From the NCBI RefSeq assembly GCF_014692675.1, contig NZ_JABFCZ010000017.1, positions 1 through 64,000 on the forward strand: a stretch of 64,000 nucleotides of DNA, given 5' to 3'. The translations under genes and the position numbers were made by a program. Of this stretch, positions 38,170 to 47,610 are shown in pieces. Origin of the DNA: Roseibium aggregatum. Lineage in GTDB: Bacteria > Pseudomonadota > Alphaproteobacteria > Rhizobiales > Stappiaceae. The notes under the pieces were generated by a model, which had not been told where the DNA came from, made no database searches, and saw nothing but the letters and a program-made list of their open reading frames with translations. Numbering within the stretch: position 1 is the first letter of the stretch; every line of letters starts with the position of its first letter.

Positions 38170-38505
38170 TCAGGAAATCGGTTCGACATAGACGCTGATG
38201 CGTCCGCCGCAGGACAGTCCGACGCGCCATGCGGTTTCATCGGCGACGCCGAATTCCAGGGTCGTCGGCTTGCCGGTCTCGATCACGTCGATGGCTTCGG
38301 AGACCACGGCGCCCTCGACGCAGCCGCCGGAAACAGATCCCTCGAAATTGCCGTCCTCATCGATCACCAGGTGGGAACCGGTCGGCCTTGGCGCGGACCC
38401 CCAGGTCTCGACCACGGTCGCAAGGGCGACCTGCCGTCCGGACCGGCGCCATTCCTCGGCGGTGGCGAGCACATCGGTTGCTGAAGACTGGATGTCATGG
38501 GTCAT
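38170..38505 (-). CDS. XdhC/CoxI family protein, N-terminal domain only
   Basis: 111 residues. VATVVETWGSAPRPTGSHLVIDEDGNFEGSVSGGCVEGAVV is the XdhC/CoxI N-terminal domain with the conserved CVEG Cys. The Rossmann half is in a separate gene downstream. ATG after AGGGAGAAC. It is the first gene of the four-gene molybdenum accessory operon and has its own promoter region next to the pckA terminator. Confidence 0.88.
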   Translation of the reverse strand: MTHDIQSSATDVLATAEEWRRSGRQVALATVVETWGSAPRPTGSHLVIDEDGNFEGSVSGGCVEGAVVSEAIDVIETGKPTTLEFGVADETAWRVGLSCGGRISVYVEPIS

Positions 38506-38581
38506 GCGAACGTTCTCCCTTGCGGGAAATATAGACCTATTGAATTGAGATGAAAGCGGGTGTCGCGAAAATTGCGTAATG

Positions 38582-38614
38582 AAAAAGCGGCGCACCGTTT
38601 CCGGTGCGCCGCTT
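38582..38614 (-). terminator. Rho-independent terminator of pckA
   Basis: On the minus strand AAGCGGCGCACCG, loop GAAA, CGGTGCGCCGCTT form a 13-bp stem and run into TTTTTC. It lies 24 bases after the pckA stop. Confidence 0.93.
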
Positions 38615-38637
38615 CTTGTCCGGGGTGTCCGGTCGTT

Positions 38638-40248
38638 TTATTCGGCGGCCGAGCGCAGCACCGGGGCGGCGTCGCGCACGTCGCCGTCCACATGCGGCTC
38701 GAAGGTCGCGAAGTTGTCGATGAACATCTGCACCAGCTTGGCGGCCTGGCGATCGAAGGCGTGCTTGTCGTCCCAGGTTTCCCGCGGGTTCAGGATCTTC
38801 GAATCGACGCCCGGTACTTCTTCGGGCACCGCGAAGCCGAAATACGGATCGGTGCGGAAGGTTGCGTCCTTCAGCGAGCCGTCGAGCGCGCCGGCGAGCA
38901 GCGTGCGGGTTGCCTTGATCGGCATGCGGCTGCCGACGCCGTAGGCGCCACCGGTCCAGCCGGTGTTGACCAGCCAGCAGTCGACGTTGTGCTCGGCGAT
39001 CAGATCGCGCAGCAGGTTGCCGTACTGGGACGGATGCAGCGGCAGGAACGGGGCGCCGAAGCAGGTGGAGAAGGTGGCCTGCGGCTCCGTCACGCCACGC
39101 TCGGTGCCGGCGACCTTTGCGGTGTAGCCGGAAATGAACGTGTACATGGCCTGGGCCGGGGTCAGCTTGGCGATCGGCGGCATCACGCCGAAGGCATCCG
39201 CCGTCAGCATGATGATCGTCTTCGGCATCGGCGCCGTGCCGGTCAGGCTGGCGTTGGAGATGAAGTGGATCGGATAGGCCGCGCGGGTGTTTTCCGTCTT
39301 CGTGTCGTCGTCGAAATCCGGAATGCGGTTTTCGTCCAGAACGACGTTTTCCAGAACGGTGCCGAAGCGCTGGGTCGTGGAATAGATTTCCGGCTCGGCT
39401 TCCTTGGAAAGCTTGATCGTCTTCGCGTAGCAGCCGCCCTCGAAGTTGAAGACGCCGGTCTTGCCCCAGCCGTGTTCGTCGTCGCCGATCAGGGTCCGGT
39501 TCGGATCGGCGGACAGGGTGGTCTTGCCGGTGCCCGACAGGCCGAAGAAGATGGCGGTGTCGCCTTCGGAACCCACATTGGCGGAACAGTGCATCGGCAT
39601 GACGCCCTGCAGCGGCAGCAGGTAGTTCAGGAAAGTGAACACCGACTTCTTCATTTCACCGGCATAGGACGAGCCGCCGATCAGCACGATCTTGCGGGTC
39701 AGGTCGCAGGCAATGACGGTTTCGGTGCGGCAGCCATGACGGTCCGGATCGGCCTTGAAGCTCGGCAGGTCGATGATGGTCATTTCCGGAATGAAGCTGG
39801 CGAGCTCGGAGATTTCCGGACGCAGCAGCAGGTTGCGGATGAACAGCGAGTGCCAGGCGTATTCAGTATAGACGCGAACCGGAAGCCGGTAGGCCTTCTC
39901 TGCGCCGCCGTAAAGATCCTGGGCGAAGAGCTCCTTGCCCTTCACGTGTTCGCGGAAATCGGCAAAGAGCGTTTCGAAATGGTCCAGCGACATGCGCTGG
40001 TTGTTGTCCCACCACACGGTGTCCGCGGTGTTGTCGTCGACGACAACGAACTTGTCCTTCGGAGACCGGCCGGTATGGATGCCGGTATCGGCGACCAGGG
40101 GGCCGTTCGCTGCAATCTGAGCTTCGCCGCGAGAGATCGAATGCTCGTAAAGTGCAGGCTCGCTCTGGTTCCAATAAATTGCCTTCAGACCGTCCAGTCC
40201 GAAAGTCTCGACGCCGTGAGAGCCATTCCTGACACCTACTTCCTGCAT
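38638..40248 (-). CDS. pckA: Phosphoenolpyruvate carboxykinase (ATP)
   Basis: 536 residues. Kinase-1 motif [16 protein letters not shown] with P-loop, kinase-2 LIGDDEHGW, the ATP-type [12 protein letters not shown] and the substrate site RSPKDKF are all intact. It converts oxaloacetate to phosphoenolpyruvate, the first gluconeogenic step, so it draws on the malate dehydrogenase product. It is divergent from chvI over a 445-base region; in Sinorhizobium meliloti pckA is regulated by the LacI-type PckR, and a LacI-like palindrome lies upstream here. Confidence 0.97.
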   Translation of the reverse strand: MQEVGVRNGSHGVETFGLDGLKAIYWNQSEPALYEHSISRGEAQIAANGPLVADTGIHTGRSPKDKFVVVDDNTADTVWWDNNQRMSLDHFETLFADFREHVKGKELFAQDLYGGAEKAYRLPVRVYTEYAWHSLFIRNLLLRPEISELASFIPEMTIIDLPSFKADPDRHGCRTETVIACDLTRKIVLIGGSSYAGEMKKSVFTFLNYLLPLQGVMPMHCSANVGSEGDTAIFFGLSGTGKTTLSADPNRTLIGDDEHGWGKTGVFNFEGGCYAKTIKLSKEAEPEIYSTTQRFGTVLENVVLDENRIPDFDDDTKTENTRAAYPIHFISNASLTGTAPMPKTIIMLTADAFGVMPPIAKLTPAQAMYTFISGYTAKVAGTERGVTEPQATFSTCFGAPFLPLHPSQYGNLLRDLIAEHNVDCWLVNTGWTGGAYGVGSRMPIKATRTLLAGALDGSLKDATFRTDPYFGFAVPEEVPGVDSKILNPRETWDDKHAFDRQAAKLVQMFIDNFATFEPHVDGDVRDAAPVLRSAAE

Positions 40249-40693
40249 ATCCCGCTGTCCTTGTGAATCTGGCGTGTGAATTTGGCGTTTCCTGCCTTAG
40301 GGGCGGCAAGTAATAATTTCTTAAGCCACGCCTTTGAGCGGTGGCGAAACTAGTTGATACGCAGGCATCCAACAAGACTGCGAGGCAATTGAATCGTCGG
40401 TTTAATCGATTAAATACAATCAACCTGCATGAGATGATTAATTTGTATTCCGAATAAAATCATTTCAGGAGTGCTGTTCACCTATCGGAGCGAGAATAGC
40501 CATTCATTTGGAACAGCATACGTAAATAGACGGATATTGGAGCCGCCGCTGCCGATTACTGCTCCGAGCAGGGCTCAAAGTGCCCGGAACTGTACGATTG
40601 CCATATTTTATGCGCATTTAGCAGGCCAAAGGCTAAATACCAGTTGAGGAGGCCGTTGTGCGGCCCGCCACTTGAAGGACACGGATCCAGATT
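40249..40693. promoter_or_regulatory. Divergent regulatory region between pckA and chvI
   Basis: 445 bases without a credible gene. It contains the perfect 14-bp palindrome TTTAATCGATTAAA (40401-40414), a nested dyad ATGATT...TATTC-C-GAATA...AATCAT (40434-40463), and two small hairpins in the chvI leader: TTTAGC/GCTAAA (40617-40637) and GGCCG/CGGCC near 40655. The AT-rich middle part is unusual for this genome and probably holds both promoters. Confidence 0.6.
40401..40414. promoter_or_regulatory. Perfect palindrome before pckA, LacI-type operator candidate
   Basis: TTTAATCGATTAAA with a central CG, the shape of LacI-family operators. It lies about 155 bases upstream of the pckA start. PckR of the LacI family regulates pckA in S. 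meliloti; its use here is inference. Confidence 0.45.
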
Positions 40694-41392
40694 ATGCCGA
40701 CGATTGCACTGGTCGATGACGACCGCAACATTCTGACTTCGGTTTCCATCGCCCTGGAGGCGGAAGGGTACCGGGTGCAGAGCTACACGGATGGGACATC
40801 GGCCCTGGAAGGGTTGCAGAGCGATGCGCCGGACCTTGCGATTTTCGATATCAAGATGCCGCGTATGGACGGCATGGAACTGCTGCGCCGCCTGCGCCAG
40901 ACCACCGATCTGCCGGTCATCTTCCTGACCTCGAAGGATGACGAGATCGACGAGCTGTTCGGCCTGAAGATGGGCGCGGACGATTTCATCCGCAAACCGT
41001 TCTCGCAACGCCTGCTGGTCGAGCGGGTCCGGGCGGTCCTGCGCCGGGTCCAGCCGCGCGACGCCTCCGCGCCGCGCGATGCGGCCGACAAGCTCCTGGA
41101 GCGCGGTCAGCTCGTCATGGATCCGGAGCGTCATACCTGTACCTGGAACAACAAGCCGGTTACTCTGACGGTGACCGAATTCCTGATCCTGTCGGCGCTC
41201 GCGCAGCGTCCGGGCGTGGTGAAAAGCCGCAATGCCCTGATGGATGCGGCCTACGACGATCAGGTTTATGTTGACGACCGGACGATCGACAGTCACATCA
41301 AGCGCCTTCGCAAGAAGTTCAAGGTCGTTGACGACGATTTCGATATGATCGAAACGCTTTACGGCGTCGGTTACAGGTTCAAGGAGGTCTGA
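40694..41392 (+). CDS. chvI: Two-component response regulator ChvI
   Basis: 232 residues. Receiver domain with [10 protein letters not shown], phospho-acceptor Asp in [12 protein letters not shown] (about residue 52) and Lys in RKPFSQRLL; OmpR-type winged helix at the C-terminus ([43 protein letters not shown]). ChvI responds to acid and envelope stress and interacts with ExoR in rhizobia. Followed after 11 bases by its kinase gene. Confidence 0.95.
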   Translation: MPTIALVDDDRNILTSVSIALEAEGYRVQSYTDGTSALEGLQSDAPDLAIFDIKMPRMDGMELLRRLRQTTDLPVIFLTSKDDEIDELFGLKMGADDFIRKPFSQRLLVERVRAVLRRVQPRDASAPRDAADKLLERGQLVMDPERHTCTWNNKPVTLTVTEFLILSALAQRPGVVKSRNALMDAAYDDQVYVDDRTIDSHIKRLRKKFKVVDDDFDMIETLYGVGYRFKEV

Positions 41393-41403
41393 AGACCCCG
41401 TCC

Positions 41404-43218
41404 ATGGCGGTAGAGAGCGAGAAGGCGGAAGTGACGGCCGCGCCGGAAGGCGCGCCTGAGCGGTCCCAGTTGCGCTGGCTTGGCAACAGAAGGATCCGGC
41501 GCCGGCTGCTCAACCGGTTCGGCCGGATTTTCGGCACCTATGTGCTGTCCTCCCTGACCCGCCGGATCGTTGCGATCAATCTCGTCGGCCTGGTCGCGCT
41601 CGTCATCGGCATTCTCTACCTCAACCAGTTCCGGGCCGGTCTGATCGACGCCCGGGTGCAGAGTCTTCTGACCCAGGGTGAGATCATTGCCGGCGCGATT
41701 GCCGCCTCGGCCACCGTCGATACCGGCGCCATCACCGTCGATCCGGAACGGTTGCTCCAGCTCCAGGCGGGCGAGAGCATCGCGCCGAGCAGCGACGATC
41801 TCGACACGCTCGATTTCCCGGTCAATCCGGAGCGGGTCGGACCGGTGCTCCGGCGCCTGATTTCTCCGACCAAGACCCGCGCCCGGATCTATGATCCCGA
41901 CGGGATCCTGATCCTGGATTCGCGCCATCTTTATTCCAGCGCCCAGATCCTCCGCTTCGACCTTCCCCCGCCCAATGCGGAAGAGGACGGTCTCTGGGAC
42001 AAGATCTGGCAATCGGTCAAACTCTGGCTGAGGCGGGGCGACCTGCCGCTCTATCAGGAAGTCGGCGGCGGCGACGGCCGCGCCTATCCGGAAGTGGAGG
42101 CGGCCCTTGCAGGGTCTCCGGCCAGCGTCGTCCGGGTATCCCCGCGCGGCGAACTGATCGTCTCCGTGGCGGTGCCGATCCAGAGGTTCCGTGCCGTGCT
42201 CGGCACGCTCCTTCTGTCGACCCAGGGCGGAGACATCGATGCCATCGTGCGCGCCGAACGCATTGCCATCATGCGTGTCTTCCTGGTCGCGGCAACGGTG
42301 ACCACGCTTCTGTCGATCCTGCTTGCCGGCACCATTGCCGGACCTGTCCGGCGCCTGGCGGCGGCGGCCGAGCGGGTCCGCATGGGGTCGACCTCCCGAC
42401 AGGAAATTCCCGAATTCGCCGAGCGCCAGGACGAGATCGGCCATCTGGCGCGGGCCTTCCGGGAAATGACCCACGCGCTCTACAACAAGATCGACGCGAT
42501 CGAGCAGTTCGCGGCGGATGTGGCCCATGAATTGAAGAACCCGCTGACGTCGCTGCGCAGCGCCGTGGAGACGCTGCCGCTGGCGAAATCGGATCAGTCC
42601 AAGGCGCGGCTGCTGGAAATCATCCAGCACGACGTGCGCCGCCTCGACCGGTTGATCACGGATATTTCCGATGCCTCGCGCCTCGATGCGGAGCTGGCGC
42701 GCGCCGATGCGGAAGTAGTCGATCTGGCCGACCTGCTGCGCGCCATTGCCAACGCCGCGAACCAGCGCGCTGGTGGCGAGATGGCCGAAATCCTGGTGAC
42801 CGTTGCCGATGCCCAAGGTGCGACGCCTTATCAGGTCATGGGTCACGATATCCGTCTGGGACAGGTGATCAGCAACCTTCTGGACAACGCCCGCTCGTTC
42901 TCGCCGGAAAACGGAACGGTGCGCATTGGCCTGAGCCGCTCGGCCTCCACGATCCAGATCACCATCGACGACGACGGCCCCGGCATTCGCGCGGAAAACA
43001 CCGACCGTATTTTCGAGCGCTTCTATACCGACCGCCCCGACGGCGAAGGCTTCGGCAACAATTCCGGCCTGGGGCTGTCCATCTCGCGCCAGATCATCGA
43101 GGCTTACGGCGGAACGATCAGCGCGGCCAACCGGACGGAAGACGATCCCAAGACGGGCAAAAGCAGGGTTGCCGGCGCGCGCTTTACCATTTCGCTGCCC
43201 GCCAAGGCCGCGAAATGA
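41404..43218 (+). CDS. chvG: Sensor histidine kinase ChvG
   Basis: 604 residues. A cytoplasmic start leads to a first membrane segment (IVAINLVGLVALVIGILYL), a periplasmic domain of about 200 residues with stimulus-sensing ChvG type features, and a second membrane segment (FLVAATVTTLLSILLAGTIAG). HAMP, H-box DVAHELKNPLTSL and ATPase motifs (NLLDNA, DDGPGI, NSGLGLSISRQI) follow. It phosphorylates ChvI. Its last four bases overlap hprK (ATGA). Confidence 0.95.
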   Translation: MAVESEKAEVTAAPEGAPERSQLRWLGNRRIRRRLLNRFGRIFGTYVLSSLTRRIVAINLVGLVALVIGILYLNQFRAGLIDARVQSLLTQGEIIAGAIAASATVDTGAITVDPERLLQLQAGESIAPSSDDLDTLDFPVNPERVGPVLRRLISPTKTRARIYDPDGILILDSRHLYSSAQILRFDLPPPNAEEDGLWDKIWQSVKLWLRRGDLPLYQEVGGGDGRAYPEVEAALAGSPASVVRVSPRGELIVSVAVPIQRFRAVLGTLLLSTQGGDIDAIVRAERIAIMRVFLVAATVTTLLSILLAGTIAGPVRRLAAAAERVRMGSTSRQEIPEFAERQDEIGHLARAFREMTHALYNKIDAIEQFAADVAHELKNPLTSLRSAVETLPLAKSDQSKARLLEIIQHDVRRLDRLITDISDASRLDAELARADAEVVDLADLLRAIANAANQRAGGEMAEILVTVADAQGATPYQVMGHDIRLGQVISNLLDNARSFSPENGTVRIGLSRSASTIQITIDDDGPGIRAENTDRIFERFYTDRPDGEGFGNNSGLGLSISRQIIEAYGGTISAANRTEDDPKTGKSRVAGARFTISLPAKAAK

Positions 43219-43697
43219 GCGGGGCCGACGGGCTCCCCCCGACCGTTCATGCCGCCTGCGTCATCGTCGGAACGCGCGGCATTCTGCTGCGCGGCAAATC
43301 GGGCACCGGCAAGTCCAGCCTGTGCGATCTGCTGGTCGAGGCAGCAGGAAACAAGGGGCATTTTGCAGCTCATGTCTCCGACGACCGCACCTGTCTTCGC
43401 CGGGAAAACGGAAAGGTCGTCGCGTCGCCCGCCCCGACGATCGCCGGAAAACTGGAAGTGCGCGGCCTCGGGATCGTTGAGCTGACGAACGAGCCGGAGG
43501 CGGTGCTTCACCTTGTCGCCGATATCGTCCCTTCCGGGGAACTGGAAAGATATCCCGAGGAAGACGCGCGATCGGTCGAGCTTGAAGGCGTTGATCTCCC
43601 CTTTGTCGGGCTCGAGGAAGGCCGGCCGATGGAAAATCTGCGCCGTTTGCGCTGGAGGATGCGCGGGCTTTTCCCCAAAAGCCCCGACTACATCTGA
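43215..43697 (+). CDS. hprK: HPr kinase/phosphorylase, short alphaproteobacterial form
   Basis: 160 residues, lacking the N-terminal domain of Firmicutes HprK. Walker A is RGKSGTGKSSL and the C-terminal part contains APTIAGKLEVRGLGIVEL. In alphaproteobacteria this short enzyme phosphorylates HPr on a Ser and links PTS signalling to the ChvGI system. It overlaps chvG by four bases and is followed by PTS IIA and HPr genes. Confidence 0.93.
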   Translation: MSGADGLPPTVHAACVIVGTRGILLRGKSGTGKSSLCDLLVEAAGNKGHFAAHVSDDRTCLRRENGKVVASPAPTIAGKLEVRGLGIVELTNEPEAVLHLVADIVPSGELERYPEEDARSVELEGVDLPFVGLEEGRPMENLRRLRWRMRGLFPKSPDYI

Positions 43698-43807
43698 GAC
43701 GGAGGGCTTTTTTACTTGCAACGGGCGGATCTCTTGTCGAGAGTGCCCCCAGACGTGAAAAGGGCCTTGTGTCCGTATTCGCCTCATCAAGCTGGATCAG
43801 GGAACGC

Positions 43808-44212
43808 ATGATCGGTCTCGTATTGGTAACCCACGGGCGTCTTGCCGAAGAATTCAAGGCGGCACTGGAACATGTGGTCGGACCCCAGGAGCAGGTCGAG
43901 ACGATCTCCATCGGTCCGGACGACGACATGGAGCAGCGGCGCCAGGATATCCTGAAGGCCGTCGAATCCGCCAATTCCGGTCAGGGTGTCGTCCTGTTGA
44001 CGGACATGTTCGGGGGCACGCCGTCCAACCTGGCGATTTCCGTCATGGACGGAAAATCGGTGGAGGTCGTGGCCGGCGTCAACCTGCCCATGCTGATCAA
44101 GCTCGCAAGCGTTCGCGGAGACCGCGGCCTTGCGGACGCCGTGGATGAGGCGCGCCAGGCCGGACAGAAATACATTTCCGTCGCAAGCCAGGTGCTGTCG
44201 GGCCAGAGCTGA
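43808..44212 (+). CDS. PTS IIA (mannose-type) protein
   Basis: 134 residues. The start MIGLVLVTHGRLAEEF carries the phospho-His at position 10, and LLTDMFGGTPSNLAISVM is the IIA-Man signature. It is not accompanied by IIB/IIC sugar permease genes, so it probably acts as a regulatory phosphocarrier in a nitrogen/carbon PTS with HPr. The ATG follows CAGGGAA; earlier in-frame starts are less family-like. Confidence 0.92.
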   Translation: MIGLVLVTHGRLAEEFKAALEHVVGPQEQVETISIGPDDDMEQRRQDILKAVESANSGQGVVLLTDMFGGTPSNLAISVMDGKSVEVVAGVNLPMLIKLASVRGDRGLADAVDEARQAGQKYISVASQVLSGQS

Positions 44213-44227
44213 CGGAAGTAACGGCCC

Positions 44228-44509
44228 GTGACCGCCCAACTCCTCGAAAAAGAACTGACCATCGTCAACCAGCGCGGCCTGCATGCCCGCGCATCGGCCA
44301 AGCTCGTGAAGCTGGTCGAGGGGTTTGATGCAGCGGTCAATGTCTCCAGGGACGGACAGACCGTCGACGGCACGTCGATCATGGGTCTGATGATGCTGGC
44401 CGCCAGCCCCGGCTGCTGCATCCGGGTGTCCGTCTCCGGCGCACAGGCCGAAGAGGCCATGGCGGCGATCGCCGCCCTTGTCGAGGACGGTTTCGGCGAG
44501 GCGGACTAG
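44228..44509 (+). CDS. HPr family phosphocarrier (NPr/HPr)
   Basis: 93 residues. NQRGLHARASAKLVKLVEGF gives the phospho-His in the HARA motif; VDGTSIMGLMMLAASPGCCIRVSVSG contains the regulatory Ser loop that HprK targets (the Ser of GTSIMGL). It passes phosphate from EI (Ntr) to IIA proteins. It starts 15 bases after the IIA gene. End of the chvI-to-HPr cluster. Confidence 0.93.
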   Translation: MTAQLLEKELTIVNQRGLHARASAKLVKLVEGFDAAVNVSRDGQTVDGTSIMGLMMLAASPGCCIRVSVSGAQAEEAMAAIAALVEDGFGEAD

Positions 44510-44621
44510 GGTCCGTCCGGCCATATTCGATGACCGGCCCGCGATGACTTTGCGGTAAGACCGTTGCCTTTCGGTGCGGAAGCCGCCAAACCTTCTCTCA
44601 GGATTTACATCAGGAGATTTT

Positions 44622-45929
44622 ATGTCGGACGCTCCGCAGGATCGGCGCCTTTTGGCAGCCAGGACAGCCTTGTCGCACATTCACGATGCATTGGAGATGG
44701 AGTTCGGCTTCGAACTCTGGGACGGGTCCACCATTCCCGCCGATGCCCCGGCGGACGGATTGCGGATCGCGCTGTCCGAAGCCGCGCTGCCCCGTTTGCT
44801 GCGCCGGCCCGGTCCGAAGACGCTGATCGATCTCTACACCGAAGGTCATATCGATCCGCGCGGCGGCAGCATTTTCGATCTGGCCGACAAGCGCCCGCGC
44901 GTGCGCAGCCGCGAATTTCGCAAGCGGCTCGACAAGAAGCTGATCCTGAAGAGTGCCCTGCCGCTGCTGTTCGGGCCGGGAAAAGGCGCAGCGTCTCCGG
45001 TTGTCTCCGGTCTGGATGCCGGCCGGGAAGCGGACCGCAGCTCCGGCAGCGCGAAGAGCGATATCGCCTTTCACTACGACGTCTCGAACGCGTTCTACCG
45101 CCTGTTTCTCGATCCGGAGATGGTCTACACCTGCGGCTACTTCGCCGACTGGTCGAACGATCTGGCGACGGCCCAGGCCGACAAGCTCGACATGATCTGC
45201 CGCAAGCTTCGTCTGAAGCCGGGCGACCGGATGCTCGATATCGGCTGCGGCTGGGGCGCCCTGATCTGCCATGCCGCCGAACACTACGGCGTAACCGCCC
45301 TGGGCGTGACCCTGGCCGAAGAGCAGCTGGAGCTGGCGAGGCAGCGGATCGCGGAGCGCGGACTTGAGGGCAGGGTTTCCGTCGAACTGAAGGACTACCG
45401 CGATCTGACCGGCCAGTTCGACAAGATCTCCTCCATCGGCATGTTCGAACATGTCGGCATCGACAACCACGACGCCTATTACCGGGAGGTCCACAGGCTG
45501 CTGCGGCCTCGCGGTATCTACCTGCATCACGCCATTACCCGGAAGGGCAAGAAGGACCTCAAGGCGTTTCGCCGCAAGCGGGCCGAATACAAGGCAATGG
45601 TGCGTTACATTTTCCCCGGCGGCGAAGTCGATCACATCGGCTGGACGCTGACCAACCTCGAGCATCACGGCTTCGAGGTGCATGACGTGGAAGGCTGGCG
45701 GGAACATTATGCACGCACGACCCGCCTGTGGGCGGAGAACCTGGCCCGGGAGAAGGAGGCTGCGATTGCCGAAGTCGGCGAACCGAAATACCGGCTGTGG
45801 CTGCTTTATCTGACGGGCGTGTCCTTAAGCTTCCAGCGCGGCACGCTCTCCATTTTCCAGACGGTTGCCTCGAAAAGGGACAAGGGCCCCTCCGGTCTGC
45901 CGCCGAGCCGGGCGGACCTTTATTCATGA
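44622..45929 (+). CDS. cfa: Cyclopropane-fatty-acyl-phospholipid synthase family protein
   Basis: 435 residues from the ATG after AGGAG. Key sequences are HYDVSNAFYRLFLDPEMVYTCGYF, the SAM site LDIGCGWGALICHAAEHYG, ISSIGMFEHVG and YLHHAITRKG. It methylates unsaturated acyl chains of membrane phospholipids to cyclopropanes using SAM, producing SAH. ahcY, the next gene, removes SAH, a sensible pairing. Confidence 0.92.
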   Translation: MSDAPQDRRLLAARTALSHIHDALEMEFGFELWDGSTIPADAPADGLRIALSEAALPRLLRRPGPKTLIDLYTEGHIDPRGGSIFDLADKRPRVRSREFRKRLDKKLILKSALPLLFGPGKGAASPVVSGLDAGREADRSSGSAKSDIAFHYDVSNAFYRLFLDPEMVYTCGYFADWSNDLATAQADKLDMICRKLRLKPGDRMLDIGCGWGALICHAAEHYGVTALGVTLAEEQLELARQRIAERGLEGRVSVELKDYRDLTGQFDKISSIGMFEHVGIDNHDAYYREVHRLLRPRGIYLHHAITRKGKKDLKAFRRKRAEYKAMVRYIFPGGEVDHIGWTLTNLEHHGFEVHDVEGWREHYARTTRLWAENLAREKEAAIAEVGEPKYRLWLLYLTGVSLSFQRGTLSIFQTVASKRDKGPSGLPPSRADLYS

Positions 45930-45938
45930 GTTGGTAAA

Positions 45939-45962
45939 GGATATAAAGAAATCTTTATATCC
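45939..45962. promoter_or_regulatory. Perfect 24-bp dyad before ahcY, operator candidate
   Basis: GGATATAAAGA-AA-TCTTTATATCC, 11-bp perfect arms with a 2-base centre, ending 3 bases before the -35. The ATAAAG...CTTTAT core is of the kind bound by ArsR-type repressors; SahR, an ArsR-family SAH-responsive repressor of methionine-cycle genes, is a natural candidate. Identification is inference. Confidence 0.6.
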
Positions 45963-45965
45963 GCA

Positions 45966-45994
45966 TTGCTAGTCGGCGATCTGCACGCTATAAC
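45966..45994 (+). promoter_or_regulatory. Sigma70-type promoter of ahcY
   Basis: TTGCTA and TATAAC are separated by 17 bases. The start would leave a leader of about 110 bases containing two hairpins, GGAGGCA/TGCCTCC (46012-46028) and GCCCGGCCGG/CCGGTCCGGGC (46072-46095). Confidence 0.65.
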
Positions 45995-46113
45995 ACCGCC
46001 TGCATACATCGGGAGGCATGCTGCCTCCATGAGGCGGCTTGCTGTTCGGCAACCCGTATCCCCATCATCAGGCCCGGCCGGTTGCCGGTCCGGGCAAACT
46101 TCAGGACGTTTTT

Positions 46114-47502
46114 ATGAACGACTATATCGTTAAGGACATCGGGCTCGCTGACTGGGGCCGGACCGAGATCGAGATTGCAGAAACCGAAATGCCGGGCCTG
46201 ATGGCCTGCCGCGAGGAATTCGGTGCTTCCAAGCCGCTGAAGGGTGCGCGCATTGCAGGGTCCCTGCACATGACGATCCAGACGGCTGTCCTCATCGAGA
46301 CCCTGGTTGCCCTGGGCGCCGAAGTCCGCTGGGCATCGTGCAATATCTTCTCCACCCAGGATCAGGCCGCGGCCGCCATCGCCAAGGCCGGCGTTCCGGT
46401 CTTCGCTATCAAGGGCGAGACGCTGGAAGAATACTGGGACTACGCCGACAAGATCTTCGATTTCGACGGCGGCGCCAACATGATCCTCGACGACGGCGGT
46501 GACGCGACCCTCTACATCCTGCTCGGCGCCCGCGTCGAAGCCGGCGAGACGAGCCTCATCGAAAACCCGACGTCGGAAGAAGAGGAATGCCTCTTCGCGC
46601 AGATCAAGAAGCGCATGGCCGCGAATCCGGGCTGGTTCACCAAGCAGCGTGACCTGATCCAGGGCGTTTCGGAAGAAACGACCACGGGCGTCATGCGTCT
46701 TTATGAAATGCAGAAGAAGGGCCAGCTGCCGTTCCCGGCGATCAACGTCAACGACAGCGTCACCAAGTCCAAGTTCGACAACCGCTACGGCTGCCGTGAA
46801 TCGCTCGTCGACGGCATCCGCCGCGGCACCGACGTCATGATGTCCGGCAAGGTTGCCGTCGTCTGCGGTTACGGCGACGTCGGCAAGGGTTCCGCTCAGT
46901 CTCTGGCAGGCGCCGGTGCACGCGTGATCGTGACCGAAATCGATCCGATCTGCGCCCTGCAGGCGTCCATGGACGGTTACGAGGTCAAGACCATCGAACA
47001 GGCCCTGCCGGAAGGCGACATCTATGTCACCGCGACCGGCAACAAGGACATCATCACCTTCGACCATATGAAGGGGATGAAGGACATGGCGATCGTCTGC
47101 AACATCGGTCACTTCGACAACGAGATCCAGGTCGCTGCCCTGAAGAACACCAAGTGCCGTCCGGTCAAGGACCAGGTCGACATGTACGAGTTCCCGGACG
47201 GCAAGCGCATGATCCTGTTGTCCCAGGGCCGTCTGGTAAACCTCGGCAACGCCACCGGCCACCCGAGCTTCGTGATGTCCGCCAGCTTCACCAACCAGGT
47301 TCTGGCGCAGATCGAACTCTTTACCCGCGGCGAGCAGTACAAGAACGAAGTCTATGTGCTGCCGAAGCACCTGGACGAGAAGGTCGCCCGTCTGCACCTT
47401 GAAAAGCTCGGCGTGACGTTAACCGAGCTGTCGGATTCCCAGGCGGATTACCTGGGGATTAACAAGACCGGTCCGTTCAAGGCGGAACACTACAAGTACT
47501 GA
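46114..47502 (+). CDS. ahcY: S-adenosylhomocysteine hydrolase
   Basis: 462 residues, the usual bacterial length. [17 protein letters not shown], the catalytic Asp/Lys region [28 protein letters not shown] motif [18 protein letters not shown] and the C-terminal [25 protein letters not shown] are present. It splits SAH into adenosine and homocysteine, relieving inhibition of methyltransferases. The ATG lies after AGGA. Confidence 0.98.
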   Translation: MNDYIVKDIGLADWGRTEIEIAETEMPGLMACREEFGASKPLKGARIAGSLHMTIQTAVLIETLVALGAEVRWASCNIFSTQDQAAAAIAKAGVPVFAIKGETLEEYWDYADKIFDFDGGANMILDDGGDATLYILLGARVEAGETSLIENPTSEEEECLFAQIKKRMAANPGWFTKQRDLIQGVSEETTTGVMRLYEMQKKGQLPFPAINVNDSVTKSKFDNRYGCRESLVDGIRRGTDVMMSGKVAVVCGYGDVGKGSAQSLAGAGARVIVTEIDPICALQASMDGYEVKTIEQALPEGDIYVTATGNKDIITFDHMKGMKDMAIVCNIGHFDNEIQVAALKNTKCRPVKDQVDMYEFPDGKRMILLSQGRLVNLGNATGHPSFVMSASFTNQVLAQIELFTRGEQYKNEVYVLPKHLDEKVARLHLEKLGVTLTELSDSQADYLGINKTGPFKAEHYKY

Positions 47503-47508
47503 TACGCA

Positions 47509-47542
47509 TCACCCGCCCCACTACATCTGGTGGGGCGGGTGA
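47509..47542 (+). terminator. Long hairpin after ahcY
   Basis: TCACCCGCCCCAC and GTGGGGCGGGTGA form a perfect 13-bp stem with an 8-base loop right after the ahcY stop. No U-run follows, so it may act as a processing or stabilising hairpin or a factor-dependent terminator. Confidence 0.65.
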
Positions 47543-47610
47543 AATCCCGCTCAGTGATTTTCGGGCCGGATTTTTAAGATTTTAGCAATTCCGTTAACTT
47601 TTCAGAAACT

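Noticed and set aside
45995-46113. SAH riboswitch in the ahcY leader
   Set aside because: Two hairpins are present, but the sequence does not show the conserved core of the SAH riboswitch as I know it. A covariance search with the SAH model would settle it.
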